A DNA stretch of 64,000 nucleotides from assembly GCF_036346295.1 (NCBI RefSeq), contig NZ_CP107821.1, forward strand, positions 1 to 64,000. Direction: 5' to 3'. The position numbers and the translations under genes were made by a program. The notes under the pieces were generated by a model. That model was given only the letters and a program-made list of their open reading frames with translations, was not told the DNA's origin and did not search any database. This DNA comes from Streptomyces sp. NBC_00536. GTDB taxonomy: Bacteria > Actinomycetota > Actinomycetes > Streptomycetales > Streptomycetaceae. This document shows, piece by piece, positions 15,996 to 24,629 of the stretch (its first letter is position 1; every line of letters starts with the position of its first letter).

Positions 15996-16313
15996 TCAGG
16001 CCGTTGGAGCCTCCTTCGGGCTGGTGGCGGACTCGATCACCGGCGCGATGGAGGTCGGCTTCCACACGAGGTCGTAGGCGCTCTGCGAGGCGGCCAGGAC
16101 CGCGGCGAGCGTGGCGAGAGTGGGCAGGCCGTGCTGGAACTGCTCTGGACCGTCTACGTAGGCGACGGTCACGACACCGGCGATCAACGCCGTGACGACC
16201 GCGACGATCTTCTTTGCGCGCACCGACCACTGCGGGCGCTGCACGACGGCGGTGAGCAGCGGCAGCATGGAGCCGACGGCCGAGCCGGCGGCGATGGAGT
16301 CGAGTGTGGACAT
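15996..16313 (-). CDS. Holin candidate, small membrane protein
   Basis: A 105-residue protein from the ATG at 16313. Membrane segments are visible at about 33-52 (KKIVAVVTALIAGVVTVAYV) and 62-80 (LPTLATLAAVLAASQSAYDL), with a weaker hydrophobic N-terminus (SIAAGSAVGSMLPLLTAVV). The charged loop QRPQWSVRAKK and a polar C-terminal tail are typical of actinophage holins placed at the end of the tail module. It would form membrane lesions that release the endolysin encoded at 5-6 kb. A late-type promoter precedes it with a 29-base leader; the ribosome site is weak. It could be another small membrane protein. Confidence 0.65.
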   Translation of the reverse strand: MSTLDSIAAGSAVGSMLPLLTAVVQRPQWSVRAKKIVAVVTALIAGVVTVAYVDGPEQFQHGLPTLATLAAVLAASQSAYDLVWKPTSIAPVIESATSPKEAPTA

Positions 16314-16349
16314 GTTGGCGATCCCGTCTGTCGGTGGTAGGACGGCGGG

Positions 16350-16383
16350 ACTGTGCACCCGGCGGACCGCTTGCGTCCCGGGG
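16350..16383 (-). promoter_or_regulatory. Late-type promoter for the holin candidate
   Basis: Minus strand: -35 box CCCCGGGACGCAAGC, -10 box CACAGT; predicted start near 16342, leader 29 bases. Confidence 0.6.
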
Positions 16384-16390
16384 AGGCCAG

Positions 16391-16894
16391 CTACCGGTCG
16401 ACGTTCGCGACGTCCGCCGCGATCTCCTCCGGAGGCTCCGGGGCGGGACGGCCGAGGGCCTTCGCGACGAGGCCTCTCAGATCGCGGATGTAGTCGAGGG
16501 CAGCGGCCTTCCAGCGTCGGTCCTTGCGCTGCTCTTCCTGGAGCTGGCGGACCTCGCGCGTCAGCTCCAGCTGGCCAGCCTCCAGCATCGCAACCCGCTC
16601 GACGGTCTGTCCGTGCATGGTGCGCTCCTGGTCCAGGAGCACCTTCTGCTGGTCGAGCATCCCGCGCTGCTGATCGAGAAGGCTGGCGAACCCGTCGGTG
16701 ACGGTTCTCATGGCGGCCACGTAGGTCTGGCCCTCGGTGGCCTCAGCGGTGGCCTTGGCCTGGACGGCGGCGACGCGCTCGTCGGTGCTCGCCTTTCGGG
16801 TTACCTGGCGGTAGCTGAACCAGGCGCCGACGACGACGCCAGACATGGCGCAGAGCGGGGCGAGCGCGGGCGCCAGGGAAGCGAGCCAGTCCAC
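16391..16894 (-). CDS. Membrane-anchored coiled-coil protein in the lysis cluster
   Basis: A 167-residue protein from a GTG preceded by AGGAGGG. An N-terminal membrane segment (LAPALAPLCAMSGVVVGAWF) anchors a long coiled coil (about 60-135: LDQQRGMLDQQKVLLDQERT, LEAGQLELTREVRQLQEEQR). A Pro/Glu-rich tail follows. Proteins with one N-terminal membrane helix and a coiled coil are common beside holins in actinophages, where they may act as a second holin, pinholin partner or spanin-like factor. No lipobox is visible. Its upstream gap holds a late-type promoter copy 104 bases away. Confidence 0.65.
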   Translation of the reverse strand: MDWLASLAPALAPLCAMSGVVVGAWFSYRQVTRKASTDERVAAVQAKATAEATEGQTYVAAMRTVTDGFASLLDQQRGMLDQQKVLLDQERTMHGQTVERVAMLEAGQLELTREVRQLQEEQRKDRRWKAAALDYIRDLRGLVAKALGRPAPEPPEEIAADVANVDR

Positions 16895-16973
16895 GGCGCC
16901 CTCCTAGTGTCGATCGGATACGGGTGCGCGGGAGCCGGGCTTGTAGGCCTCGGCCTCGGCTCCCCGCAGTGCG

Positions 16974-17007
16974 CATGGTGAAGAAGGCACAGGCTTGCGT
17001 CGCGGCC
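16974..17007 (-). promoter_or_regulatory. Late-type promoter, weaker copy, upstream of the coiled-coil gene
   Basis: Minus strand: -35 box GGCCGCGACGCAAGC is an excellent match; the -10 region (ACCATG) is shifted by one base. The leader would be about 72 bases. Confidence 0.45.
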
Positions 17008-17017
17008 TATCGGGTTG

Positions 17018-17383
17018 CTAAGGACTCGGGAGGGCTTGCAGGGCGGCGGGAACGCCCGCGGTGACGTTCCAGGCCCGCCGTACAGCGTCGAGGATCTGGG
17101 CGTCGGTGACGGCGCTCTGGGCGGCCTCGGGGGCGCCTGTGGCTGCGGCGGCCGCAGCGGAGACTTGCGGATCGGTGGCGATGACCGGAGCGAGGCCGGG
17201 TGTGTCCCAGCCGCCCGGGTTGAGTACCTGCCGGGCCAGGGAGACGCGGAGGGGGTTGCCTGGCGTCGAGGCGTCCTCGGCCAGGACGTCACGGGCAAGG
17301 CGGCAGAACGCGGCGCGGACGCGGGCGCCGAAGATCGGATCGCGCATCAGCTCGTGCTCGGCGAGCAGCGTGGATGTAGACAT
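17018..17383 (-). CDS. Small protein following the tail fibre gene, 121 aa
   Basis: MSTSTLLAEHELMRDPIFGA opens the product, which starts 15 bases after the fibre stop, with CCCAGGAGGCC as ribosome site. The body has RVRAAFCRLARDVLAED, a poly-Ala linker and DAQILDAVRRAWNVTAGV. Small proteins of this pattern (DPxFxxRV at the start, WNxxAGV at the end) are commonly found after minor tail genes of actinophages. The function is not established. It is surely co-transcribed with the fibre gene. Confidence 0.75.
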   Translation of the reverse strand: MSTSTLLAEHELMRDPIFGARVRAAFCRLARDVLAEDASTPGNPLRVSLARQVLNPGGWDTPGLAPVIATDPQVSAAAAAATGAPEAAQSAVTDAQILDAVRRAWNVTAGVPAALQALPSP

Positions 17384-17397
17384 CGTGGCCTCCTGGG

Positions 17398-20300
17398 CTA
17401 CTTGGTGTAGGTGACGCGGAGCTGGGGCGGGTAGGCCTCGCCGACACCGTGGGCGGATCCGTAGTACGTCGAACTGGTTGAGTTGGGGTCCAGGGCGATG
17501 CCGCGCCATGACGTGCTGTCGAAGATGGCGGTGATGTCGACCCACTTCCCCTGGTTGCGGGCCCAGCTGACGGACTGGGAGTCGCTGTCGCACGAGAAGG
17601 AGCCGGGCCGGGATCCGTGGCCGTGGGCCTTGATGACCGCGGTCCCGCCGGCGTTGGAGTACCAGTGATCGAAGTACAGGTAGACCTCGGCCCGTTCGAT
17701 GACCGCACCTGCAAGGTCGGCGCCGAGCTGGCCCGAGAAACCCACGAGCGAGGACTGGACGCCGTTGTTCGAGCTGTAGTAGCCGCACATCATCTGGTTG
17801 CCGTAGTACGAGTTGTAGCCGCTGCGGTTGGCGTAGGAGCCGGACCAGGCGGCGTCGTAGACCTTGGTGTAGCGCTGGACGGGGGGTGCGGTGGTGCCGC
17901 CACCGGTGTTGTACTGGCCGGTGCTCCGGACGTACGGGCCGACGTCCTCGACATAGAAGACGCCGGGATAGTCCGTACCGCCGAAGAGCGCGACGTTCTG
18001 CCCGCTGGGGCCCCACTGGCAGAAGAAGGTCGTCAGCAGGCGGTGTAGGCCGGCACCGAAGCCTCCACTCGTCATCTCCAGCCGCACGCGCTGCCAGCCG
18101 GACGTGGTCAGGGGATAGATCGCCGACTGGATCATCGGCGAGTTGATGCTGGGCGCGTTGGCCCCTCCGTCGCGCAGGAGCAGGGCCAGCTCGCCGCCAG
18201 CGACGCTGGCTTCGACGTAGCAGTCCAGAACGACGCGATACATACGGGTCGGGTCAGCGGTGAAGGCAAGCTCGACGAATCCGAAGTCGGTTGATCCGGC
18301 GGTGACCTTGGTCATCATGTAGGCGACGGCGACCATGCCACGGGCGGAGCGGGACATGAGCGCGTCGATGGGGTCGCCGCCGACGGTCAGCTTTCCGGCG
18401 ACAGAGAGATTCCCGAAGCCCGCATTGCCGTGCTGGTCGATGGTGGCGACGGACTGACCTGAGGCGGTGAAGGTCAAGTAGTTGGGGCGGCCGGTGACGA
18501 GGGCAACGGACTCCTCCCCGTCGCCGTCGTAGAGGGTCAGGCCGAGCGGGGAGAGCTCGGCGCGCCCGCCGGCGTGATCGGCTCCGATGACGTGGCGGGC
18601 CACGGCGTTGTCGTAGGAGACGGTGCCGGCCGTGGAGCTGACCGTGGAGATCGTGACACGGCCGCGAACAGTGTTGGGCGGGGCCGCGGTGTCCGCTACG
18701 CCCTGGAGGCGCTGCCACGAGCCCTTCACGGCGGCGCCGCTTCCGGTGGAGACGACGCTGTTGCCGAGGGAGGCTCCGGTGTTGTCCTCCCAGCGGACGT
18801 AGATGCTGATCCGATCGCCGACCCAGTCGGCGGAGGCCAGGTAGTCGACGGCCAGGTACATCCGCTGTCCGGGGACGGCGGGGGCGAGCGCCAGGGTGTG
18901 CGTGCGGGTCGTGGCGGTGGCGGCCGCGGCGGACACCTGGATCGCGCGGGGCGAGCCGTTGCCGGGGGTGACGGCCGTCCAGGAGGTTTGCCCGGTCAGC
19001 CGCTGATCGGTGACGGGGCCCTCGAATCCGGGGTCGGCGACCATGTTTCCGTCAGTGCCGAGGGACAGCTTGTCCGCGGTGATGGATCCCGCCTTGATGT
19101 GCCCCGCGTCGATCGCCCCGGCCTCGATCTTGGAGGCCGTGACCGAGTTGACCGCCAGCTTGTCGGCGGTGACCGAGAGGGCGCTCAGCTTGTCTGTGGT
19201 GATGGCCAGCGACGAGATCTTCTCGGCGGTCACGGCCAGGGCGACCAGCTTGTCGGTGGTGATGGCGCCCGCGAGGATCTTGGGCGCGGTGACGGCGCCG
19301 TCGGCTATCTGCACGCCGGCCAGCACGGGACGGCATACGGCGTTGTCCCACCACACGGCCCCGGCTGTTCCGTTCGCCTCGACCCGGACCCGGGCCCGCC
19401 ACGCGCCAGCGGGCGCGGTGACGGTCGCCGACAGGCGGGTCCAGGCGTCACGAACCGGGGTGGTGGCCGCGGCTTTGCCGAAGCCGAGGACGGTGGAGTC
19501 GGCGGCCTCCCAGCGCACGTGCATGTTGATCTCGGTGCCCGTCCACGTGGCCGGGACGAAGGAGTCCACGGCGATGTAGAGCTGGTCGCCCGGGGAGATC
19601 GGGAGCAGGCTCAGCTCCACGGACCGCCATGCGGCGACGGCGGACGTCGAGTCGATCTTCAGGCTCGACGGGGAACCGTTCCCGAACGCCTTGTCCTGGC
19701 TGGCGTACGAGGCGAACCGCTCGGCGACGACCGCGGTGTAGGCCCCCTCGAAGGAGGGGTCGGAGAGGATGTTGGCGCCGCCGCTGATCGTCAGCTTGTC
19801 CGCGGTGATGGACCCGGCTGCGAGCTCGATCGCGGTGACGGCCGCGGCCTGGATCTCACGGGCGCCGATCGCGTCAGCGGCGATCTTGCCCGCGGTGACG
19901 GCGTCCGTGGCCAGGGCCCCGGTAGTCACGGAGCCGACGACGAGATTGGTGCTGTCGACCAGCCCGGTCTTCAGGGCTTCGAGGGTGAAGGCGTCGACCT
20001 GCATCACGGTGGCCGCGTTCGCGGTACCCGACGAGGTGTAGTTCAGCCACAGGTACGGCGAGATGAAGCGGACGTTGTCGTGCACGGCGCCCGCGGCTCG
20101 CGGGTCGGTGTTGGGGCCGGCCGATCCGCTCCCCCCGGGCGCTGCGCGCCCCTTGAGGTAGCCGACGACCGTCACCCAGCCGTCCGACGGCGTGATGGGC
20201 TGATTCGACGCCGCCGCGTAGTAGTGGCTGCTCCCCGAGGCGTCCCCGGCTCGGTTGACGAAGGTGGTCTTGTCGGCGGCCAGGCCGAGTACGCCGACGT

Positions 20301-21294
20301 AGATGGAATCCGCGGCGGCCGGCGGCCCGGTCAGGCGGACGCGGGCGCTGACCCGGTACAGGGTGCCGGGCTCGTACGGAATCGCGGTGGTGCCGCGCGC
20401 CCGGACGAAGCCCGTGGCCTGGCCGACCGTCCGTCCGGTGGGGGCGTCGGCGATGTTGGAGAGGTGCGTCCACGCGGCGCCGTCGCCTTGCGCCAGAACC
20501 TGCCAGGCGGCCGGGTCGCCCATGGCGTCGACATACCGCTGGGAGGCGCTGTCGGAGAGCGCGCCGCCGAGCGCGTTCGTACGAACCGCACCGTTGGCGA
20601 TCTTTTCCAGGGTGACTGCGGCCTTGCCGAGCTTGTCCTCCAGGACCGCGCCGGCGGCGAGCGCGGTGGATCCGACCGCACCGAGCGCGATCTTCGCTCC
20701 CGTCACCGCGTCCTGGGCGATCTTGGTCTCGGTGACGATCCCGTCGACCAGGTCTTGCGACACAGCCTGACGGGGCGTGCCCTGCACGCCCTTGGAGACG
20801 GGGCCGGTGACCGCCGCGGTGTTGGCCGCGACCAGCCGCACCCAGACGGGGGCGTAGCCCGCGACCGCGATGGTGAGGGCGCCACCCAGGGGATCGGTGA
20901 TCGTTGCCGTGAGGGTCGCCGCGCTCGGGGTGAAGTCGGCGGCTGGCCCAACGTGGATCTGGACGAGGGAGAAGTCCGACGGGGTGGTGTAGGAGTCCTC
21001 CCAAAGGCCGTCCCATCCGACGAGTAGGCCACCGAGGACCGGGGTGACGGCGGGCTGGGTCGGAGTGGGCGGCGGCGGCGAGTTCTTCGGGACGATCGCG
21101 ACGGCACCATCCGGCTGGACCCCCACAGACCCGCGGTGCTGGCCCTCCTTGTCGTAGATCTCGATCGCACCCCCCTCGATTGAGGAGTTCGAGGCCTGCG
21201 TGGTGCGCTCCAGCGCCTGGAGACGGCGGTCGTAGTCGGCGAGCACCGCGGCCATGCGCCGTGCATCCGTCTGCGTGTCCAGGAAATTGACCAT
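17398..21294 (-). CDS. Tail fibre / minor tail protein with carbohydrate-binding-like modules
   Basis: A 1298-residue host-contact protein. The N-terminus (FLDTQTDARRMAAVLADYDR) anchors it to the tail tip. Many pseudo-repeats of the type AVTAEKISSLAITTDKLSAL occur at about 190-260, 455-500 and 655-720; these form the beta-helical stalk of actinophage fibres. Modules beginning NILSDPSFEG (about 510) and NMVADPGFEG (about 755), each about 150 residues, resemble carbohydrate-binding jelly rolls. The C-terminal 250 residues are Tyr/Gly/Asn-rich (SGYNSYYGNQMMCGYYSSNN) and end in a beta domain (GEAYPPQLRVTYTK), the likely receptor-binding part. The ATG coincides with the predicted start of a late promoter and lacks a ribosome site. 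Confidence 0.9.
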   Translation of the reverse strand: MVNFLDTQTDARRMAAVLADYDRRLQALERTTQASNSSIEGGAIEIYDKEGQHRGSVGVQPDGAVAIVPKNSPPPPTPTQPAVTPVLGGLLVGWDGLWEDSYTTPSDFSLVQIHVGPAADFTPSAATLTATITDPLGGALTIAVAGYAPVWVRLVAANTAAVTGPVSKGVQGTPRQAVSQDLVDGIVTETKIAQDAVTGAKIALGAVGSTALAAGAVLEDKLGKAAVTLEKIANGAVRTNALGGALSDSASQRYVDAMGDPAAWQVLAQGDGAAWTHLSNIADAPTGRTVGQATGFVRARGTTAIPYEPGTLYRVSARVRLTGPPAAADSIYVGVLGLAADKTTFVNRAGDASGSSHYYAAASNQPITPSDGWVTVVGYLKGRAAPGGSGSAGPNTDPRAAGAVHDNVRFISPYLWLNYTSSGTANAATVMQVDAFTLEALKTGLVDSTNLVVGSVTTGALATDAVTAGKIAADAIGAREIQAAAVTAIELAAGSITADKLTISGGANILSDPSFEGAYTAVVAERFASYASQDKAFGNGSPSSLKIDSTSAVAAWRSVELSLLPISPGDQLYIAVDSFVPATWTGTEINMHVRWEAADSTVLGFGKAAATTPVRDAWTRLSATVTAPAGAWRARVRVEANGTAGAVWWDNAVCRPVLAGVQIADGAVTAPKILAGAITTDKLVALAVTAEKISSLAITTDKLSALSVTADKLAVNSVTASKIEAGAIDAGHIKAGSITADKLSLGTDGNMVADPGFEGPVTDQRLTGQTSWTAVTPGNGSPRAIQVSAAAATATTRTHTLALAPAVPGQRMYLAVDYLASADWVGDRISIYVRWEDNTGASLGNSVVSTGSGAAVKGSWQRLQGVADTAAPPNTVRGRVTISTVSSTAGTVSYDNAVARHVIGADHAGGRAELSPLGLTLYDGDGEESVALVTGRPNYLTFTASGQSVATIDQHGNAGFGNLSVAGKLTVGGDPIDALMSRSARGMVAVAYMMTKVTAGSTDFGFVELAFTADPTRMYRVVLDCYVEASVAGGELALLLRDGGANAPSINSPMIQSAIYPLTTSGWQRVRLEMTSGGFGAGLHRLLTTFFCQWGPSGQNVALFGGTDYPGVFYVEDVGPYVRSTGQYNTGGGTTAPPVQRYTKVYDAAWSGSYANRSGYNSYYGNQMMCGYYSSNNGVQSSLVGFSGQLGADLAGAVIERAEVYLYFDHWYSNAGGTAVIKAHGHGSRPGSFSCDSDSQSVSWARNQGKWVDITAIFDSTSWRGIALDPNSTSSTYYGSAHGVGEAYPPQLRVTYTK

Positions 21295-21301
21295 GGCGCG
21301 G

Positions 21302-21335
21302 AGGATCGGCCGGCCCGGCGGCTTGCGTCCCGGCC
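21302..21335 (-). promoter_or_regulatory. Late-type promoter for the tail fibre, predicted leaderless
   Basis: Minus strand: -35 box GGCCGGGACGCAAGC, -10 box GATCCT; predicted +1 at 21294, the A of the ATG. Confidence 0.6.
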
Positions 21336-21350
21336 TGGCTGCGGGCGCGG

Positions 21351-22553
21351 TCAGTAGTGGAAGCTGTCGGATCTCTTCAGGGTGAGGACGCAGGTCCCGT
21401 CAGCGGAGACTTCGTCGCCGATGATCCGGTGCCACATGTCGATGTCCCCGACCCACGGAACGTGGACCTGCACGCGGATGTCGTCGCCAAGCGACCACGA
21501 GCCGTACCTCGCGTTGGGGTGGTCCACGATCTGGATCGCCGGGATCTGGAGAGCCTGGCTGCGGCCGGTCAGCTCCTGCTGGCCACGGACGCGGAGGGCA
21601 TCCGCGGAGGAGAGAGTCTTGTCGGTGACGGTCGAGACCCGCCGCAGCCGGCGGCCGTCGAAGTTGGCCAGCTGGGCGCGAGCCATCGCGCGGCCCTCAC
21701 CCTTCCCGAGGACGACGATCTCGTTGGCGTACTCGTCTCCGAGCCCCTCGGGCTTGGCGATAGCCGAGATGTTCTCGCCGTCCGCGAAGCGCAGATCGGT
21801 GCGCTTACGTCCGAGCCTGGGGGTGCCCAGGCGAAGCCGGTGCTCAACCGTGCGGTGATCCTCGCCCCATGCGTGCGTTTCCACCCAGTCGAAGGGCAAG
21901 TCGCGGGTGAGGCTGTCGAGCGCCTGACCGCAGTCGGGGTTGTTCCACCAGGCCAGTTCCCACGGGGAGGTGCCGTCTGCCGCCCCCAGCAGCTTTCCCA
22001 GGTTGTGAGAGTCGACGCGTATCCCGATGTCGCCGTACGGGCGGGTCAGGACGTGCTCCCAGATCTTTCGGAAGGCGACGAAGGCATCGATGCGGGGGCC
22101 GGTGTACGGCTTCGGCGGATCCGGGACCCGCCGCTTCGGGTTGGAGAAGTCGATGTACCCGTCGTGATTCTTGTCCTTGCCTTCGTACGGGTCGGGCGGG
22201 GTGATGAGCTCACCCGAGACCAGGTAATCCTCATACGGGATGCCGTGGGGGTAGCTCGTCAGACCCTCGCACTCCACCGACATCTTCGCGCCGTCGTACG
22301 AGGCCTTGGTGAGGATGCCGCCCCACCTGATGGCCCCGTCGACCTCCAGGTACAGCTTGGTGCCCCACTCCTGGAGAATCGGGGACTTGTCCGGCCCGAT
22401 CAGCCGCGCGTACTCGGGCTCGATCGTCGCGCTGAGCTGTCCCGGGCCCGACAGCGAACGCTTCGGGTTCGAGCTGAGCGCCAGCGGGACGTCCCAGTCG
22501 AGGAACTCCGCGGTCAGGGCACGCTGAGCGATGAACCGCCATCCGTTCGCCAC
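21351..22553 (-). CDS. Minor tail protein, Gp37-like baseplate hub family
   Basis: A 400-residue protein of the kind following Dit in actinophages. The N-terminal part has FLDWDVPLALSSNPKRSLSG and LSATIEPEYARLI, then KLYLEVDGAIRWGGILTKAS, a beta-rich hub domain. The middle has a KDKNHDGYIDFS stretch (an Asp-rich, calcium-binding-like loop), and the C-terminal half has ANEIVVLGKGEGRAMARAQL and DDIRVQVHVPWVGDIDMWHR, the pattern of siphovirus ReqiPepy6 Gp37-like proteins. It starts at a GTG two bases after the upstream stop, so it is translationally coupled to the preceding minor tail gene. Confidence 0.8.
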   Translation of the reverse strand: MANGWRFIAQRALTAEFLDWDVPLALSSNPKRSLSGPGQLSATIEPEYARLIGPDKSPILQEWGTKLYLEVDGAIRWGGILTKASYDGAKMSVECEGLTSYPHGIPYEDYLVSGELITPPDPYEGKDKNHDGYIDFSNPKRRVPDPPKPYTGPRIDAFVAFRKIWEHVLTRPYGDIGIRVDSHNLGKLLGAADGTSPWELAWWNNPDCGQALDSLTRDLPFDWVETHAWGEDHRTVEHRLRLGTPRLGRKRTDLRFADGENISAIAKPEGLGDEYANEIVVLGKGEGRAMARAQLANFDGRRLRRVSTVTDKTLSSADALRVRGQQELTGRSQALQIPAIQIVDHPNARYGSWSLGDDIRVQVHVPWVGDIDMWHRIIGDEVSADGTCVLTLKRSDSFHY

Positions 22554-22555
22554 GG

Positions 22556-23563
22556 TCAGGGCCCCGCGTGCACTGCGTCGCCGTTCCCGTCGAACGGCAA
22601 GTCCGGGGCCGTGAAGAACTCGATGTCGTGGTTGATGGAGCTGCGGTCATCGATGCCCAGGTCGCCGGTGTGGACGTTCGACATGTACGTCATGAGGTAG
22701 AGGGGCTGGACGGTACCCCGCATCGACGCCGGCAGGGTCATCGTGGCGGAGACGACCGCCGTGGTACGCCGCGTACCGGTGCCCTGGTCGTCGTCGATAT
22801 ACGTCTCGGTTCCCCCCCACCGGTCCCCGAAGCGGTGCTGCATCGAGCAGTAGACATAGGCGTTGAACAGCTTGAGCCCGCCGATGGTCGTCACGACATG
22901 GCAGCGGGTGGCCCACCGCGGGATCGGCACGTCGACGCGCGCCGCGTTCGGCCACACGTACCACGAGTTGTTCTCGGCCATGGCGAACTCGGCTCCCATG
23001 GGGAGCAGCGGGTACAGGCGGCGTTCCCGGCGGGTCTGCACCATGTCCCGGAGGTCAGTGATCATCGAGGAGGTGACCGTGCTGGTGTTGGGCGGGAGGT
23101 CGATGCGCGCCAGCGTGATAGCGGAGTCGCCGGGCCGGACCTGGGAGATGTCCGTGGTGGTCTTCGGGACGCCGGAGATGATCCGGGTGAAGACGTACGG
23201 CCCGACCTTGGGGTTCGAGGGCAGGGCCCAGTTCTCGCCCTGGGAGTACGGGTTCTCGATCCGCGCCACGACGAGGTCAGAGCGGGCGGCAACACCGGTT
23301 GCAGCGACGGCCACGGTGTCGGCGGTCGGGAGCCGGGCGACGTACGACTGGTAGGTGGCACCCGCGGCACGGTTGGTGATCGCGCAGGCTCCCGTGCTCA
23401 CCTGCACAGAGGCCCTTGGCGCGAGGAAGCCCCGAACCTTGAGGTCGCCGGCACCGATGATCCCCTCGGAGCCCCCGAAGGCCGCGTAGGCAAGCACACG
23501 GGTGATCTCCGAGGAGTGCTCGGCGCCACCTTCTACGAACCACGGGACGGAATCCCAAGACAT
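22556..23563 (-). CDS. Minor tail protein
   Basis: The ATG at 23563 (MSWDSVPWFVEGGAEHSSEI) has AGGGAGA 8 bases upstream; an ATG two codons earlier is too close to the site. Of 335 residues, the first half (VRGFLAPRASVQVSTGACAI, SYVARLPTADTVAVAATGVA, ARIENPYSQGENW) matches a widespread actinophage minor tail family placed between Dit and the fibre. The C-terminal half is beta-rich with several Trp and Tyr residues and may bind the host surface. It follows a late-type promoter with a 24-base leader and heads a unit with the Gp37-like gene. Confidence 0.8.
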   Translation of the reverse strand: MSWDSVPWFVEGGAEHSSEITRVLAYAAFGGSEGIIGAGDLKVRGFLAPRASVQVSTGACAITNRAAGATYQSYVARLPTADTVAVAATGVAARSDLVVARIENPYSQGENWALPSNPKVGPYVFTRIISGVPKTTTDISQVRPGDSAITLARIDLPPNTSTVTSSMITDLRDMVQTRRERRLYPLLPMGAEFAMAENNSWYVWPNAARVDVPIPRWATRCHVVTTIGGLKLFNAYVYCSMQHRFGDRWGGTETYIDDDQGTGTRRTTAVVSATMTLPASMRGTVQPLYLMTYMSNVHTGDLGIDDRSSINHDIEFFTAPDLPFDGNGDAVHAGP

Positions 23564-23594
23564 GATCATTCTCCCTACGTTGCTGAGGGAGGGC

Positions 23595-23628
23595 ACTGTC
23601 ACGCATGACTCATGCTTCTGTCGCGGCC
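23595..23628 (-). promoter_or_regulatory. Late-type promoter for the minor tail genes
   Basis: Minus strand: -35 box GGCCGCGACAGAAGC, -10 box GACAGT, then GCCC as at the endolysin promoter; predicted start near 23587. Confidence 0.6.
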
Positions 23629-23651
23629 TCGCGCCAGGGGTCCTGCGGGGC

Positions 23652-24629
23652 CTAGGCGTAGGCGTCGCGCCAGGCCACCACCATGCGAGCAGCGCCGGTC
23701 GAGTCCACTCCCCGCAGGGTCATGTCCTGCCGGCCGACCGGCAGCCTCATGTCCTCCATCCGCGGCGACCCCCACGAGAGGTAGCCGGCGACAGATGCCT
23801 CACCGTTGCGCAGGACGGTGCGCGCCCACGGCCGGGTGTCGATGGTGATGGTCTCGTTCTCGCCGATCCCCATGTCGAAGCCGATCGTCCAGCCGGGCAG
23901 AGAGCCCCGGGAGGGGTCACGCTCATCGATGGCACGGTCGACCAGTACGACCTGGGGCTGGCTGATCGGCCCGTAGATGGTGATGACGGGCCACGTGGGC
24001 CTGGTTCCACCCACCGTCAGGCCGCCGGGCAGGACGCTGGCACTCTCCCCGGTCATCGTGATGGGGTCCTTCAGCGGGCCCGCCAGGCCGCGGTGCTCAG
24101 GCGGCTGGAGTCGCACGATCTTGCTCTGCTCAACATCGTCGTACGCGAGCGCGTCCACGCACGCGAAGCTGGCAACGACGGACGTGTGCCCCAGGCGCGT
24201 CAGCCTGGACGCAGCCGGAGCCCACTTGCGGGGCCGGCCGTAGAACCGCCGCGCACGGCCCCCCTGAACGGTGCGCAGCACCGCGGGGACACCGAACCGG
24301 CGCCGCAACGCCTCCGCGTCCCACGCCTGCGCGGCCACCGACACGGCGTCGAGGTTGGCTCCGTACCGGCCCAACTGCGTCTTGGCCGCGGTGACGGTGT
24401 CCACGCCGATCTCGAAGGTGATCGTCGCAGCCCCCTTGAAGTCCTGCCCCAGCCGGACCGTATCCGTTCGGGGCATCGGGGTGTCACCGACATCGGCATC
24501 CGCGAACGTGATCTCGTACGGCTCCAGCAGGTCGTAGCCGGACCGGCGCGTGCCGAAGGTGAAGTCGGCGCCAGGCAGGATCCCGTACGGCTTGTAGGTG
24601 AGGTTCCATTCGCCCTCAGCCACCGGCAT
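23652..24629 (-). CDS. Distal tail protein (Dit)-type tail protein
   Basis: The ATG at 24629 follows GAGGAGG. The 325-residue product opens with WNLTYKPYGILPGADFTFGT and DLLEPYEITFADADVGDTPM, the N-terminal ring domain of phage tail family proteins encoded directly after the tape measure. KGAATITFEIGVDTVTAAKT and RARRFYGRPRKWAP are typical of this family, and the C-terminal half (TWPVITIYGPISQPQVVLVD; TITIDTRPWARTVL) is the galectin-like part. It overlaps the tape measure stop by 14 bases. Dit joins the tail tube to the tip complex. Confidence 0.85.
   Translation of the reverse strand: MPVAEGEWNLTYKPYGILPGADFTFGTRRSGYDLLEPYEITFADADVGDTPMPRTDTVRLGQDFKGAATITFEIGVDTVTAAKTQLGRYGANLDAVSVAAQAWDAEALRRRFGVPAVLRTVQGGRARRFYGRPRKWAPAASRLTRLGHTSVVASFACVDALAYDDVEQSKIVRLQPPEHRGLAGPLKDPITMTGESASVLPGGLTVGGTRPTWPVITIYGPISQPQVVLVDRAIDERDPSRGSLPGWTIGFDMGIGENETITIDTRPWARTVLRNGEASVAGYLSWGSPRMEDMRLPVGRQDMTLRGVDSTGAARMVVAWRDAYA

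Noticed and set aside
18574..21027. An 817-codon plus-strand frame opposite the fibre gene
   Set aside because: Shadow frame (Gly/Asp/Arg-rich) with no start signal; the minus-strand fibre frame has recognisable repeats.
22991..23010. Seventh palindrome (GCTCCCATGGGGAGC)
   Set aside because: It differs from GTTCCCANTGGGAAC at several fixed positions and lies in coding sequence.
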